64,000 nucleotides of DNA from Paucisalibacillus algeriensis (GCF_000577245.1 NZ_CBYO010000005.1:62001-126000), one strand, 5' to 3'. Positions 7,990-16,902 are shown, counted from the first letter of the stretch. The notes: generated from the sequence alone by a model not told the origin. Numbers and translations are program-made.

Positions 7990-9186
7990 ATGATGAGAAT
8001 GCCAAGGTATATTTGGCTTTTAGCGATTGCTACAACCATTAGTGTAACTGGTGGTTCTTTTTTATGGCCACTTAATACGATATACATGCATAATGAATTA
8101 GGGAAAAGCTTAGCATTTGCAGGGTTTATTTTAGCTTTTAACCAAGGTGCTAATATTATTGGAAACTTAGTTGGTGGTGTTTTGTTTGATAAGTTTAGTG
8201 CCTATAAAACAATTTTATTAGGAACTATTCTTTCAACTGGAGCTGCTGTTGTTTTATCCTTTAACCACGATATTTGGACATATTCTATTTGTCTATTAAT
8301 TATAGGTCTTGGTTCTGGTATTACGTGGCCAGTGATGTTCGCCATGGCGGGATCAGTTTGGCCAGAAGGCGGAAGACGTGCCTTCAATGCTATTTATGTT
8401 GCACAAAATTTAGGTGTTGCACTTGGAGCGACGATCGGTGGATATGTAGCTAGTATCTCGTTCGATTATATCTTCATCGCCAATGCATCCTTATTCTTTG
8501 TCTTTACAATGATTGTTATTTTCGCATTCCGGGGTATGGATGAAGAGAAGAATCGTCATATGCATACAACTGTTTTGGAGCAAAGAGGTAAAATCAAAGA
8601 TAAATCAGCATTTACAGCACTCCTAATTTTAAGCGGTGGATTTTTTGTTACATGGTTTGCCTACAGTCAGTGGCAATCAACTATTGCATCCTATACACAG
8701 GATATTGGTGTGCCACTCGAACAATATAGTGCACTTTGGGCCATCAATGGATTTTTAATTGTCTTGGGCCAACCACTATTAAAGTTATTTACCGATAAAG
8801 TCACTTCACCGAAAAAGCATATATATATCGGTGCAACAATATTTATATTCTCTTTTGTGATTGCCACGTATGCAGAAGCATTTACCATGTTTGCAACAGC
8901 TATGGTAATTCTTACGATTGCAGAAATGCTAATTTGGCCAGCTATACCAACATTGGCAAATGAACTAGCACCACAGGGTAGAGCAGGATTTTACCAAGGA
9001 TTTATCAATAGTGTAGCTGCTGCAGGAAGAATGCTAGGGCCATTCTTAGGTGGTCTGGTAGTTGATTTATTTAATATAGAAGTTTTATTCTATGGATTAC
9101 TCGTTATCTTATTTATTCCATTCCTAACAACAAAACTGTATGATAGAGGTATACATTCAGAGCAAATTTCTGAAAAACAGGCATAA
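7990..9186 (+). CDS. MFS transporter (multidrug-efflux-like)
   Basis: Major facilitator protein of about 398 aa with 12 predicted helices. It has WPLNTIYMHNELGKSLAFAG near the N-terminus and GGVLFDKFSAYKT as motif A between helices 2 and 3. The start is uncertain: ATG codons lie at 7990, 7993 and 7999 in the same frame, and only a weak site (TGTGAGATGATGAG) precedes them. The downstream HAD phosphatase begins 12 bases after the stop, so the two may be co-transcribed. The substrate is unknown; similarity to multidrug exporters is at family level only. Confidence 0.85.
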   Translation: MMRMPRYIWLLAIATTISVTGGSFLWPLNTIYMHNELGKSLAFAGFILAFNQGANIIGNLVGGVLFDKFSAYKTILLGTILSTGAAVVLSFNHDIWTYSICLLIIGLGSGITWPVMFAMAGSVWPEGGRRAFNAIYVAQNLGVALGATIGGYVASISFDYIFIANASLFFVFTMIVIFAFRGMDEEKNRHMHTTVLEQRGKIKDKSAFTALLILSGGFFVTWFAYSQWQSTIASYTQDIGVPLEQYSALWAINGFLIVLGQPLLKLFTDKVTSPKKHIYIGATIFIFSFVIATYAEAFTMFATAMVILTIAEMLIWPAIPTLANELAPQGRAGFYQGFINSVAAAGRMLGPFLGGLVVDLFNIEVLFYGLLVILFIPFLTTKLYDRGIHSEQISEKQA

Positions 9187-9198
9187 AGGAGTTTTACG

Positions 9199-9930
9199 AT
9201 GCGGGACATTAAGTTAATTGCATTAGATATGGATGGTACCTTATTAAATACAGACCATAAGGTTGATGATCGTACGAAAGAAATTATACAGAAGGCCATG
9301 ACTAAAGGTGTGCATGTTGTATTAAGTACAGGAAGATCATTTGGTACCTGTTATCCTATTGCAAAGGAACTAGAACTCACATCTTACTTAGTTACATGTA
9401 ATGGTGGAGAAATTTGGACAATGGAACAAGAATTACTAGAACAGCATTTAATAGATACAGAGGTATTGGAAAAGCTTTGGATTTTAGGTGCTGGACTAGG
9501 TGTGCACATGTGGATTATTTCTACAGAGGGCTTCTATCATGGTGAACGTCCTGAAAACTTCTATGACCATAAATGGTTAAAAATCGGTTTTGAATCTACT
9601 GATACCGATAAATTGGATCAACTAATTAAGGAAATTTCATTGCTCGGTGATTTTGAGATAACGAACTCTCTACCAACTAATATTGAAGTTAATCCTCTGG
9701 GTGTAAGTAAAGCAAGAGCACTTCACCGTGTATGTGAGGAAATAGGTATTACAATGGATGAGGTAATGGCGTGTGGAGATAGCTTAAATGATATTAAAAT
9801 GATTCAAGAAGCTGGTCTCGGTGTCGCAATGGGAAATGCACAAGAAGCAATTAAAAAAGTCGCGAATCATGTGACAGATACCAACAATAATTTTGGTGTT
9901 GCAAAGGCTATTGAAAAGTTTGTACTTTAA
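9199..9930 (+). CDS. Cof-type HAD-IIB phosphatase
   Basis: Cytoplasmic haloacid-dehalogenase superfamily phosphatase acting on small phosphorylated metabolites. 243 aa. Motif I is LIALDMDGTLLN with the nucleophile Asp near residue 10. Motif II is in VLSTGRSFGT. Motif III is the Lys of GVSKARAL. Motif IV is ACGDSLNDIKMI, with the acidic pair that binds magnesium. A type IIB cap lies between motifs II and III. An AAAGGAG ribosome site precedes the ATG. The specific substrate is not predictable; related Bacillus enzymes act on sugar phosphates or cofactors. Confidence 0.9.
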   Translation: MRDIKLIALDMDGTLLNTDHKVDDRTKEIIQKAMTKGVHVVLSTGRSFGTCYPIAKELELTSYLVTCNGGEIWTMEQELLEQHLIDTEVLEKLWILGAGLGVHMWIISTEGFYHGERPENFYDHKWLKIGFESTDTDKLDQLIKEISLLGDFEITNSLPTNIEVNPLGVSKARALHRVCEEIGITMDEVMACGDSLNDIKMIQEAGLGVAMGNAQEAIKKVANHVTDTNNNFGVAKAIEKFVL

Positions 9931-9980
9931 GGTGTTGACAAGTAATTCCAAGGTCCCTTTCATTCAGCTCAAAAAAAGAG

Positions 9981-9986
9981 TATAAT
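9981..9986 (+). promoter_or_regulatory. candidate -10 box for the YdjO-like gene
   Basis: TATAAT lies 31 bases before the start at 10017. No good -35 box stands at the right distance; TTGACA at 9935 is too far upstream. Confidence 0.4.
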
Positions 9987-10016
9987 GGTATTACAACGAT
10001 GAAAGGGGATGCTGTC

Positions 10017-10199
10017 ATGTCTTTTTCAAGAGGACCTAAAGAGCCAGTCCCAGAAGTTGAAACAACCATATGGGCATGCACCAGCGATGAGTGCAAAGGT
10101 TGGATGAGAGAATCATTTAGCTTCAACCAAGAACCAGAATGCCCACTATGTAAATCCACAATGACACAAGAAGTACGCGTACTACCAGAAGTAAAATAA
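10017..10199 (+). CDS. YdjO-family small protein (cold-inducible type)
   Basis: 60-aa protein resembling B. subtilis YdjO. Two Cys pairs (CTSDEC and CPLC) suggest a small zinc-binding fold, and W-A-C-T / G-W-M-R-E-S-F lies between them. The start is put at 10017 because GAAAGGGG at 10002-10009 gives a good ribosome site; the ATG at 9999 sits before that site. It has its own TATAAT-like box and a strong terminator after it, so it is monocistronic. The family is described as cold-inducible in B. subtilis; the molecular role is unknown. Confidence 0.8.
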   Translation: MSFSRGPKEPVPEVETTIWACTSDECKGWMRESFSFNQEPECPLCKSTMTQEVRVLPEVK

Positions 10200-10225
10200 G
10201 GACAACATAACTATAATACCCAAAT

Positions 10226-10260
10226 AAGCACCCCCAACAACTCAACGGGGGTGCTTCCTT
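10226..10260 (+). terminator. terminator after the YdjO-like gene
   Basis: A perfect 10-bp stem AAGCACCCCC / GGGGGTGCTT with an 11-base loop; the tail is TCCTTATAG, only moderately T-rich. Confidence 0.85.
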
Positions 10261-10478
10261 ATAGTTATTGTATAGAAGTTATTTAACGAGATTGAATAGA
10301 TGGGGTTTTGTAAAGGGAATAAAATTACATATCTGCTGTATTCGGGTTGCGTACAACATTAGAAAGTACTACTAATCTTAATATCCAAATGTAATAATAA
10401 TGTTAGAATAATTCACCACTTAGCCCACCTATACATAAATTAGACTATAATATTTTAATTAAAAAAGGATGTGTCTTT

Positions 10479-11528
10479 TTGCCAAGTAAAATAGGTTACT
10501 ACGTCAGTGGAAACACAGCAGAAGGCTTTGTGAATTTTCTATCCACCAACACTCCCAATTTCCATCACCACATAATCCTAAAGCATCCATCCAATAAAAT
10601 AAAAACAACCATAATCAATGAAATCATAAAAAAATATGAATCAGATCACGATATCGAAGTTCTTTATAGCTCCATTGGAAAAGAATATTTAGAAGGGGTC
10701 ATTATTCGTGATAAAAAAGTAGCCATTATAGATGAAAAAATTGCAACAGCAGACTTATCTGGCTCATTTGAAATCGACCTATCACTATTTTTCGCCCAAG
10801 ATATAACGAATATAGATTTATCAACAGACATAAACAAAATCACTCAACTCACGCAAAACGCTTATGATAATTTTAGAACTGGATTAAAGGTTCATGATGA
10901 TTTAGAAGAAGTCTACATTAAGGAAATGAATTTTGATGCTGCTAATAAACTTGCTGATGAATTTATTGATACATTATTGAAGTACGTTCCTAAGCAGAAT
11001 AAGGAAGCTACGGTAGTTCATCGTTTATTTGGTACGAACACAAGAGATGGTGTCGTCAATGTTGTACCAGAAATATTGAGCCAATTATCAAAGAAATACT
11101 TTATCAAAGGTCGTGCTGGAACCGGTAAATCAACCCTTATGAAAAAAATAACGGCAGCAGCCCAAGAGCATGGCTTTGATGTTGAACTTTATCATTGTAG
11201 TTTCGACCCTAACAGTGCGGATATGGTGTTAATCCGAGATTTAGAATTCTGTATATTTGATAGCACAGATCCTCATGAATTTTTCCCAAATGGACCGGGG
11301 GAAGAGGAAATAGATATGTATGAAAAAACCGTAACCCCTTGTACCGATGAGAAATATGAAAAGGAAATAACGGAAATAAATTCACGTTACAAATCATATA
11401 TGAAAAAAGGTGTTGTCGAACTAAAAGCTGCTGGCGACATCATTAATAAGATAGAACAGAAGTTTACAATGGATCCACGAGAAATAGAGAAAATTACATC
11501 ATTTATTTCTGGAAAAATAATTGAATAA
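10479..11528 (+). CDS. PRK06851-type P-loop NTPase, N-terminal Walker A degenerate
   Basis: About 349 aa, slightly short for this family of two repeated P-loop NTPase halves. The C-terminal half has a good Walker A, KGRAGTGKSTLMKK (from about residue 210), followed by YHCSFDPNSADMVLIRDLEF, the family hallmark. The N-terminal half keeps the family opening GNTAEGFVNF and the leading hydrophobic strand HIILK. Where relatives have a second glycine-rich P-loop, it reads HPSNKIKTTIINE, which cannot bind phosphate in the normal way. The start is TTG at 10479 after AAAAAAGGATG. The function of the family is unknown. It stands alone, with its own flanking regions. Confidence 0.75.
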   Translation: MPSKIGYYVSGNTAEGFVNFLSTNTPNFHHHIILKHPSNKIKTTIINEIIKKYESDHDIEVLYSSIGKEYLEGVIIRDKKVAIIDEKIATADLSGSFEIDLSLFFAQDITNIDLSTDINKITQLTQNAYDNFRTGLKVHDDLEEVYIKEMNFDAANKLADEFIDTLLKYVPKQNKEATVVHRLFGTNTRDGVVNVVPEILSQLSKKYFIKGRAGTGKSTLMKKITAAAQEHGFDVELYHCSFDPNSADMVLIRDLEFCIFDSTDPHEFFPNGPGEEEIDMYEKTVTPCTDEKYEKEITEINSRYKSYMKKGVVELKAAGDIINKIEQKFTMDPREIEKITSFISGKIIE

Positions 11529-11696
11529 ACTGTGGTTCTGTGGGCGAATAAAGACTTACAGGGCTTTTTCCCTAGCTAGGGACCTTTTGACTAAAAACAG
11601 TCAGTAAACTTAAATTTCTCTTGTATTTTGTTATAATATCATGTAAAATAAATTAACTGAAAATTATGAGAAGATAAATAACGGGAGGTGGAAAAC

Positions 11697-12134
11697 GTGA
11701 TATCTGTAAAGATGCTAAAGCCATATTATATAAAGGCAGACGATCAGTTTGTCCGAATAATTTTGGCGTATCAATACTTTTCAGTCGTGATTAATAAAAT
11801 AGTATATCAATTTATTCCAATTGAAGGTAAAGAAATTCGCATCAATCGCAGAACACGAAAAGTAGAAAATGTCGGTAGTCGTTTTGCTTTTCAAAAAGGT
11901 AAAGAAATTATTTATTTGACGATGACCGAACTAATTACACTTCCCGATTTTCTAACGCAATTGCACAACATTGCCAAACCATATTATAATACAGGTCAAG
12001 AAATTAATGAGGTTAATGCGGAAATTGAACTTGTAATGGAAGAACTTGTAAAGATAAATATAAAACGTTTAATAGATAAAGCACTTGACGAACGCGACGA
12101 AGAAACGTTTCGCAAACTCGTGAAGCTGTTATGA
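11697..12134 (+). CDS. IDEAL-domain protein (copy 1)
   Basis: 145 aa from GTG at 11697, chosen because GGGAGG at 11683-11688 gives 8-base spacing; a GTG at 11688 overlaps that site. An N-terminal region of about 90 aa (VKMLKPYYIK ... YQFIPIEGKE ... LTMTELITLPDF) is shared with the next gene. The C-terminus carries the IDEAL motif (RLIDKALDERDEETFRKLV), a short helical domain found in several Bacillaceae proteins, probably for protein contacts. The paralog follows 148 bases downstream after a long hairpin. Function unknown. Confidence 0.75.
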   Translation: MISVKMLKPYYIKADDQFVRIILAYQYFSVVINKIVYQFIPIEGKEIRINRRTRKVENVGSRFAFQKGKEIIYLTMTELITLPDFLTQLHNIAKPYYNTGQEINEVNAEIELVMEELVKINIKRLIDKALDERDEETFRKLVKLL

Positions 12135-12193
12135 ACCAAAAGAAGTATGCCCTAATACCTAAAATTTAGGTGGGCATACTTCTTTTGGTTCAT
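12131..12193. terminator. long perfect hairpin between the IDEAL genes (terminator-like)
   Basis: Two 22-base arms, 12131-12152 and 12172-12193, pair perfectly: ATGAACCAAAAGAAGTATG with CATACTTCTTTTGGTTCAT, plus the CCC/GGG next to the loop. The loop holds a second palindrome, CCTAAAATTTAGG. The first arm includes the stop codon of the upstream gene. The TCTTTT within the 3' arm can act as the U-tract of an inner stem, on either strand. Confidence 0.75.
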
Positions 12194-12281
12194 CTTTAAA
12201 TATATATGTTTAATAAATAGATTATGGGGTACTAAACATATAACAAATAATATTCCACTTGAGGTATTGGGGGAAATAACA

Positions 12282-12716
12282 ATGGTTACAGTTAAATTAT
12301 TAAAGCCCTATTGTATAAAGACTGATGCTGAAAATATTTATGTTATTTTAGATGAAGAGCATTTTACTATTTCCATCCAGAATGAATCATATCAATTTAT
12401 ACCGATTAAATCGAAGGAATTTATAATAAATAGATATACGAAAAAAATTGAGAACCTAGATGCAACATTTGCGTTTAAGAAAGATGATAAAATTTTTCAT
12501 CTTTCCATGAGTGAATTAATCAATATTCCAGATTTTTTAATTAAATTATACTTCCTAACAAAATCCCATATTAATTATGATAGAGAAGAAAACATGAATG
12601 ATAATATTGATGTCATTATGGATGAATTAGAACATCTCAATGTGAAACGATTAATTGATAGAGCCTTGGATGAACGTAATGAGGAAGCATTTTATGATTT
12701 GATTACGATGCTGTAG
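12282..12716 (+). CDS. IDEAL-domain protein (copy 2)
   Basis: 144 aa from ATG at 12282, with GGGGGAA at 12269-12275 as ribosome site. It is a paralog of the gene just upstream, with the same layout: VKLLKPYCIK, YQFIPIKSKEF, HLSMSELINIPDF and a C-terminal IDEAL motif (RLIDRALDERNEEAFYDLI). The middle linker is shorter and more acidic than in copy 1. The two copies clearly arose by duplication but have diverged at many positions, so the duplication is not recent. The biochemical role is unknown. It is followed directly by a dispersed repeat. Confidence 0.75.
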   Translation: MVTVKLLKPYCIKTDAENIYVILDEEHFTISIQNESYQFIPIKSKEFIINRYTKKIENLDATFAFKKDDKIFHLSMSELINIPDFLIKLYFLTKSHINYDREENMNDNIDVIMDELEHLNVKRLIDRALDERNEEAFYDLITML

Positions 12717-12739
12717 TTCACATGACATTCGATTTTCTG

Positions 12740-12950
12740 TGTTTTAGGCTTTCGTGTAAAATTTACTCCTTAACAGGGTACACAGCCCGTAAACACTTCG
12801 CTTTTACTGCAAAGCACAGAGGCAACATCTACTCGGGAAAAAACCATCGCAGTATCTACCTTGGGATGGCGGGGCTGGAGTCTTCTCCTATCCTATCCTC
12901 CCATTGGCGACACCGTGTCTATGGGCTGCTCCAAGTGAAATGAATTTTCG
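12740..12950 (-). repeat. dispersed GC-richer repeat, copy 1
   Basis: Reading the minus strand, this interval aligns with 34880-35150 and 54045-54190. Shared blocks include CAGTAAAAGCGAAGTG, AGATGTTGCCTCTGTGC and CCAGCCCCGCCATCCC, matching AGATGTATGTCGCCCCTATGC and CACCAGCCATAC in copy 2. It is clearly richer in G+C than the flanks and fills the space between the IDEAL gene and the terminator at 12961. It can be read as a 73-aa frame, but the protein has no support because the other copies do not keep it. Confidence 0.7.
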
Positions 12951-12960
12951 ATTCTTACAA

Positions 12961-12998
12961 CAACACCCCGAGCTAATATTATCTAGCCCGGGGTGTTG
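12961..12998. terminator. bidirectional terminator at the 3' end of the PBP gene
   Basis: CAACACCCC pairs with GGGGTGTTG around a loop that itself contains GCTA/TAGC. It lies directly before the stop codon of the minus-strand PBP gene at 13003, and the minus-strand side runs into TTGTAAGAATCG. Confidence 0.65.
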
Positions 12999-13002
12999 AA
13001 AT

Positions 13003-15018
13003 TTACTTGATTTTCTCCATAACCTCGGTAACTTTCTCTACTACTAATGCGCTTGCGCCTTTGTCTTGTACTTTTTCCATCATCATGGCGATTAGAATGT
13101 CTTGGTCTTCTGAAGGATAACCAACAAACCATCCGTTTTCTGCTCCATCTTCTTCATCCAATGTAAGCTTTAACTCGGCAGTTCCCGTTTTTCCTGCTAC
13201 CGGGAAGGATGCATTTTTAGCGTAACTTGCAGTTCCTTCTGTTACAACTTTTCGCAATGTATCTCTAATAATGGCTGCTTGTTCTGGTGTTACTAAATTT
13301 TCTTTCCATACTTGTGATTTTTCTTCTTCCATTAAGATGACAGGCTTTAACATGATTCCATCATTTAAAAATGGTGTGTACATTGTGGCCATGTGAAGGG
13401 CGCTTGTTTCGATTTCTCCTTGGCCATAACTTGTATTTGCTACTAATACTTCACCATCTAGACTTCCGGTTGTTGAAATACTAGAAGAAGAAATTGGTAG
13501 ATTAATTGGCAATTCCTCACCAAATCCAAATTGCTCAAGGCCAGTTACAAGCGCATTTCCGCCCATTTCGACACCTTTCATTGCAAAATAAATATTATCG
13601 GAGAGGGTCATTGCAGTTAATAAGTTAACAGGACTTGCACTTGCTACACGCGTTACCTTATAATCACCCCAGCCTTCACCATTACCCCAGGTTAATCCTT
13701 CAATTTCAATCTTTTCTTCTGGGTCAATAATCCCATTTTGTAGTCCAATTGCTGTTGTTATTGGCTTGATAACCGAACCAGGTGCATAGGTCGCATTGTT
13801 ACGGTTAAATAATGGTTGATCCGGGTTGTTCTGTAATTCTTCCCAATCAGGTTGTGATATTCCATAAACCATCTTGTGTGGATCGAAGGAAGGACTGCTG
13901 GCAAGTGCTAAGGTCTCTCCTGTTTTTGGTTCTATGGCTGCTGCAGTTCCTGATATATCATCAAATGATAAATAAAGCTCTTCCTGAACTGTACTATCAA
14001 TAGTTGTATGAATGCTTTCCCCATTTTGGACTTCTACTTCAGCTAAAACAACATCATTTTCGCCTTCTTTTTGAACGTAAATCTTGACACCGTTTTTACC
14101 TTTTAGCCTATCTTCAAAAATACGTTCCAATCCGGTCTTTCCTATCATGTCATTGGCTGTATAAAGATTTGGATCTAATTCTTCTAAATCTTTGTCTGTA
14201 ACTTTTCCAACATATCCAACTAGATGGGTAGCGGCTTCACCTAATGGATAAATTCGTCCTAAAGTTGTTTGCCCCATAATTCCGTTAACCTGCCATAGCT
14301 GATCTAGTAATTCTGTATCGGATTTAGGAATTTTCTTGTTTAATGGAACAAACATATCCGGCTGTACCCAGTCCGCATTAAGGGCCTTATCAATGGAATC
14401 AACAGAAATATTTAATAAAGAGGCAATCTTCTTCTTATTTGCATCCGGATTATCTCCAAGTTTTCCAGGTACAATTCCGATATCCCACACCTCACCGTTT
14501 AGTGCCAATGGGAGTCGATTACGGTCTAAAATTTCACCACGGGTGGGTTCTGTGGTAGCAATTCTTATATCTCCACCATCTTTAATGTGAGGAAAGATAA
14601 ATCCGGGATCCCAATTAATAAACCAATCTTTTTCTTCTTCTTCTCCTTGTTGCGTAAGGGTGACTTCGTAGTCAAAAGTAATGGGTCCTGCCATCGAGTC
14701 CATTTTTACCGAAAATGGTAAGGTTGCAGTGCCTTCTTCCATCGCAAGCTCAAGCTTTTCCTCCGATAACTTGGTGTAAGAAATTTCTACATTATCTATT
14801 TCTAAATCATCATAAACTTTCTGATAACGATCTATGTATTGATCAGTTGGATAAGCTTCTTTCGAATCAAGAGTTAGCATATCATACATGTTTGTAAAAT
14901 TACTCTCACTCCAAAGTTTTACATAATCATCAAAACGTTCATGTGGTGTTACTTCATCTTCTGAACATCCTGCAATGAACAATATAGAGGTAATAACTAT
15001 TAATATAAAGCGTTTCAT
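13003..15018 (-). CDS. pbpC: penicillin-binding protein, MecA_N type (PBP3-like transpeptidase)
   Basis: Class B penicillin-binding protein that cross-links peptidoglycan on the outer face of the membrane. 671 aa. The N-terminus MKRFILIVITSILFIAGC is a lipoprotein-type signal with the Cys near residue 18. An NTF2-like MecA_N domain follows (about 25-140), then the dimerisation domain, then the transpeptidase domain. Catalytic motifs are S415-V-I-K, S473-D-N and K610-T-G-T. The start ATG follows a GGGGGATT site. This layout is that of B. subtilis PBP3, a low-affinity beta-lactam target. The gene heads toward 12961 and is first of three minus-strand envelope genes, although a terminator separates it from the next. 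Confidence 0.9.
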   Translation of the reverse strand: MKRFILIVITSILFIAGCSEDEVTPHERFDDYVKLWSESNFTNMYDMLTLDSKEAYPTDQYIDRYQKVYDDLEIDNVEISYTKLSEEKLELAMEEGTATLPFSVKMDSMAGPITFDYEVTLTQQGEEEEKDWFINWDPGFIFPHIKDGGDIRIATTEPTRGEILDRNRLPLALNGEVWDIGIVPGKLGDNPDANKKKIASLLNISVDSIDKALNADWVQPDMFVPLNKKIPKSDTELLDQLWQVNGIMGQTTLGRIYPLGEAATHLVGYVGKVTDKDLEELDPNLYTANDMIGKTGLERIFEDRLKGKNGVKIYVQKEGENDVVLAEVEVQNGESIHTTIDSTVQEELYLSFDDISGTAAAIEPKTGETLALASSPSFDPHKMVYGISQPDWEELQNNPDQPLFNRNNATYAPGSVIKPITTAIGLQNGIIDPEEKIEIEGLTWGNGEGWGDYKVTRVASASPVNLLTAMTLSDNIYFAMKGVEMGGNALVTGLEQFGFGEELPINLPISSSSISTTGSLDGEVLVANTSYGQGEIETSALHMATMYTPFLNDGIMLKPVILMEEEKSQVWKENLVTPEQAAIIRDTLRKVVTEGTASYAKNASFPVAGKTGTAELKLTLDEEDGAENGWFVGYPSEDQDILIAMMMEKVQDKGASALVVEKVTEVMEKIK

Positions 15019-15080
15019 TTTAATCCCCCTGATTAATGAATTTACTTCAACACATATTATACCATCTATGCTAAATGATA

Positions 15081-15119
15081 AAAGAATAAAAAGTCATCTG
15101 ACTTTTCGCCAGATGACTT
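15081..15119 (-). terminator. terminator of the LCP gene
   Basis: On the minus strand AAGTCATCTG pairs with CAGATGACTT around an 8-9-base loop and is followed by TTTTTATTCTTTT. Confidence 0.85.
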
Positions 15120-15128
15120 GATTATATT

Positions 15129-16073
15129 TTATTTTGCCTCCATATGGGCCTTGATCTCAGTAGATATCCGATTAAACTCAGAATCTGGAACAATGTAATA
15201 CCATATCGATCCAATAATTTGACCACTACCTGAGATTTGCATGGTTTCAATATTTGCTCTCGTTCCTAAGTAATTGGAAAATAGATTTTGGATGTTTTTC
15301 ATTTGAAGATCTGTGTTTACATTATCGCCAAGAATCTCAAGGATATCTCCTACTTTAGTTATGCTAGTAAAACTTGCTGCTTCATTCATTGCTGCAGTAA
15401 TAACGGCACGTTGTCTTTCATTACGTCCCATATCTCCTTGAGGATCACTTTTACGCATTCGAACGTATGAAAGTGCTTCTTCTCCGTTTAAATGTATTTC
15501 ACCTACAGGGAAATTAATCCCATCTTGTGTGAATTCCATTTTATTGTTAATGTTCACGCCACCAAGTACATCAACACCTTGTTCAAAACCTTCCATATTG
15601 ACCTTTCCATAAAAGTGAACTGGGAGATCAAATGCTTCTTCCACCGTTTGAACAGATAGTTCTACATCACCAAAGGCATAGGCATGGTTTATTTTATCCA
15701 TTCCACGTCCAGGGATATTAACGTATGTATCTCGTGGTATGCTTAACATTTTCATGGAGTTCGTATTTGGATTTAAGGACATTAGAATCATCGTATCAGA
15801 ACGTCCCTTATCCCCATCACGTTCGTCAACACCTAATAATAGAACATTTAGTGATTTCTTATCTTTAAATATGTCTTTAATTTCTTTTTGGCGTTCTGGA
15901 TCCTGGTCCCTATCTAGCGGTTCGTGCATATCGCCTACTGTGTCGTGAATCTTATCCCACACATACCATGCAAAGCCTCCACCAATAAGTAACAATGCTA
16001 GGAGGATTCCTCCAACCCAATATGGCCATTTTCTTTTTTTCATTTTCTTGTTTTCCACTCTCGATTTAGCCAC
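15129..16073 (-). CDS. LytR-CpsA-Psr (LCP) family wall glycopolymer ligase
   Basis: Membrane-anchored enzyme that attaches wall teichoic acid or other glycopolymers to peptidoglycan. 314 aa: a basic N-terminus, one membrane helix (WVGGILLALLLIGGGFAWYVW, about 20-40), then the extracellular LCP domain. Conserved catalytic/lipid-phosphate residues are in LLLGVDERDGDKGRSDTM (Asp and Arg), SIPRDTYV and YVRMRKSDPQGDMGRNERQ. The protein is closest in layout to TagT/TagU/TagV. It sits between the PBP and the class D sortase on the same strand, consistent with a set of envelope assembly genes. Which polymer it handles is not evident. Confidence 0.9.
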   Translation of the reverse strand: MAKSRVENKKMKKRKWPYWVGGILLALLLIGGGFAWYVWDKIHDTVGDMHEPLDRDQDPERQKEIKDIFKDKKSLNVLLLGVDERDGDKGRSDTMILMSLNPNTNSMKMLSIPRDTYVNIPGRGMDKINHAYAFGDVELSVQTVEEAFDLPVHFYGKVNMEGFEQGVDVLGGVNINNKMEFTQDGINFPVGEIHLNGEEALSYVRMRKSDPQGDMGRNERQRAVITAAMNEAASFTSITKVGDILEILGDNVNTDLQMKNIQNLFSNYLGTRANIETMQISGSGQIIGSIWYYIVPDSEFNRISTEIKAHMEAK

Positions 16074-16157
16074 TTTTAAAATCTCCTTATAATTACTAAC
16101 TTTTGGAAATAATTATATCGAATCCTGTCGTATTAGTCTATCTCAAACTCAGAGTGA

Positions 16158-16772
16158 TTACTCATTATTTTTAGAAACTGGATGTGCCGTAATAATGTAA
16201 CGATCTGGTGCATTGCCAATGAAGTTAAATGGATAGCAAGTGGTTAGTGTTAATACTTCATTAGGATAAGTTGGTGCAATTACGGTTCGATCATCAGCGC
16301 TCACGATATACGTATCCACTATTTCATAAGAAAAATCCCCATAAGGTAATTTGATTGTTAAGATGTCACCAAGTTCTAATTCACCCATCCGACGAAAAAC
16401 TGTTTCACGGTGTCCAGATAACACAATTTGATCTTGTTGAAGCGGATATGCTGTTCCTTTATAATGTCCAACCCCTTTATCTAATTCATCTGGATCGGTT
16501 CCTTCTACTATAGCGATGTCTGCTTCCAGTTTTGGGATGTGAAGGAGTCCGACTGTTTCTCCAGTGACAGGGTTAAAGTTGGATGGGATAGTTGAACCTG
16601 TTTCCTCTTTAGTACTATTTATTTGGTTATCTTCTATTGGAGATTCTTCTAGTAGAGATTTGGCTTCTGCTAATGCTTCATTTTGATTAGCATTTGTTTT
16701 TATGAATTCATATAAGCCTATTCCGACAAAAACAAAACCGACAATGATAATTAAAAGGGCAATTTTTTTCAT
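16158..16772 (-). CDS. class D sortase
   Basis: Transpeptidase that joins secreted proteins bearing an LPxTA-type signal to the cell wall. 204 aa with an N-terminal membrane anchor (about 3-22), a linker, then the sortase beta-barrel. The catalytic residues are visible: His121 in LSGHRETVF, Cys179 in LTLTTCYPF and Arg191 in NAPDRYIITAHPV. VGLLHIPKLEADIAIVEGT is typical of class D. About 3.5 kb away, the wall-anchored TasA-like protein ends in LPDTA, the motif class D enzymes prefer, so it is the likely substrate. It is transcribed away from the tasA operon; the two share the intergenic region 16773-17198. Confidence 0.9.
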   Translation of the reverse strand: MKKIALLIIIVGFVFVGIGLYEFIKTNANQNEALAEAKSLLEESPIEDNQINSTKEETGSTIPSNFNPVTGETVGLLHIPKLEADIAIVEGTDPDELDKGVGHYKGTAYPLQQDQIVLSGHRETVFRRMGELELGDILTIKLPYGDFSYEIVDTYIVSADDRTVIAPTYPNEVLTLTTCYPFNFIGNAPDRYIITAHPVSKNNE

Positions 16773-16883
16773 TTAGGACGAACTCCCTATAATTTATTTT
16801 TCATCTTACGATTGATTGTAGCACATTACTAAACATTTATAGTCGTGATATATAGGTATTTTAACATCTTTGTTGTTTCTAAT

Positions 16884-16902
16884 AAAGAACATATTGTTCT
16901 TT
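16884..16902. promoter_or_regulatory. SinR-type box pair, outward facing
   Basis: AAAGAAC-ATATT-GTTCTTT is a perfect inverted pair of the known SinR half-site GTTCTYT, here facing outward, 297 bases before tasA and nearer to the sortase start. Confidence 0.6.

Noticed and set aside
9935..9986. TTGACA at 9935 and TATAAT at 9981 as one promoter
   Set aside because: The spacer is about 40 bases, far from 17; only the -10 box was kept as a weak candidate.
12722..12943. 73-aa open frame after the second IDEAL gene
   Set aside because: It lies fully in the dispersed repeat; the other two copies do not keep the frame, and there is no ribosome site.
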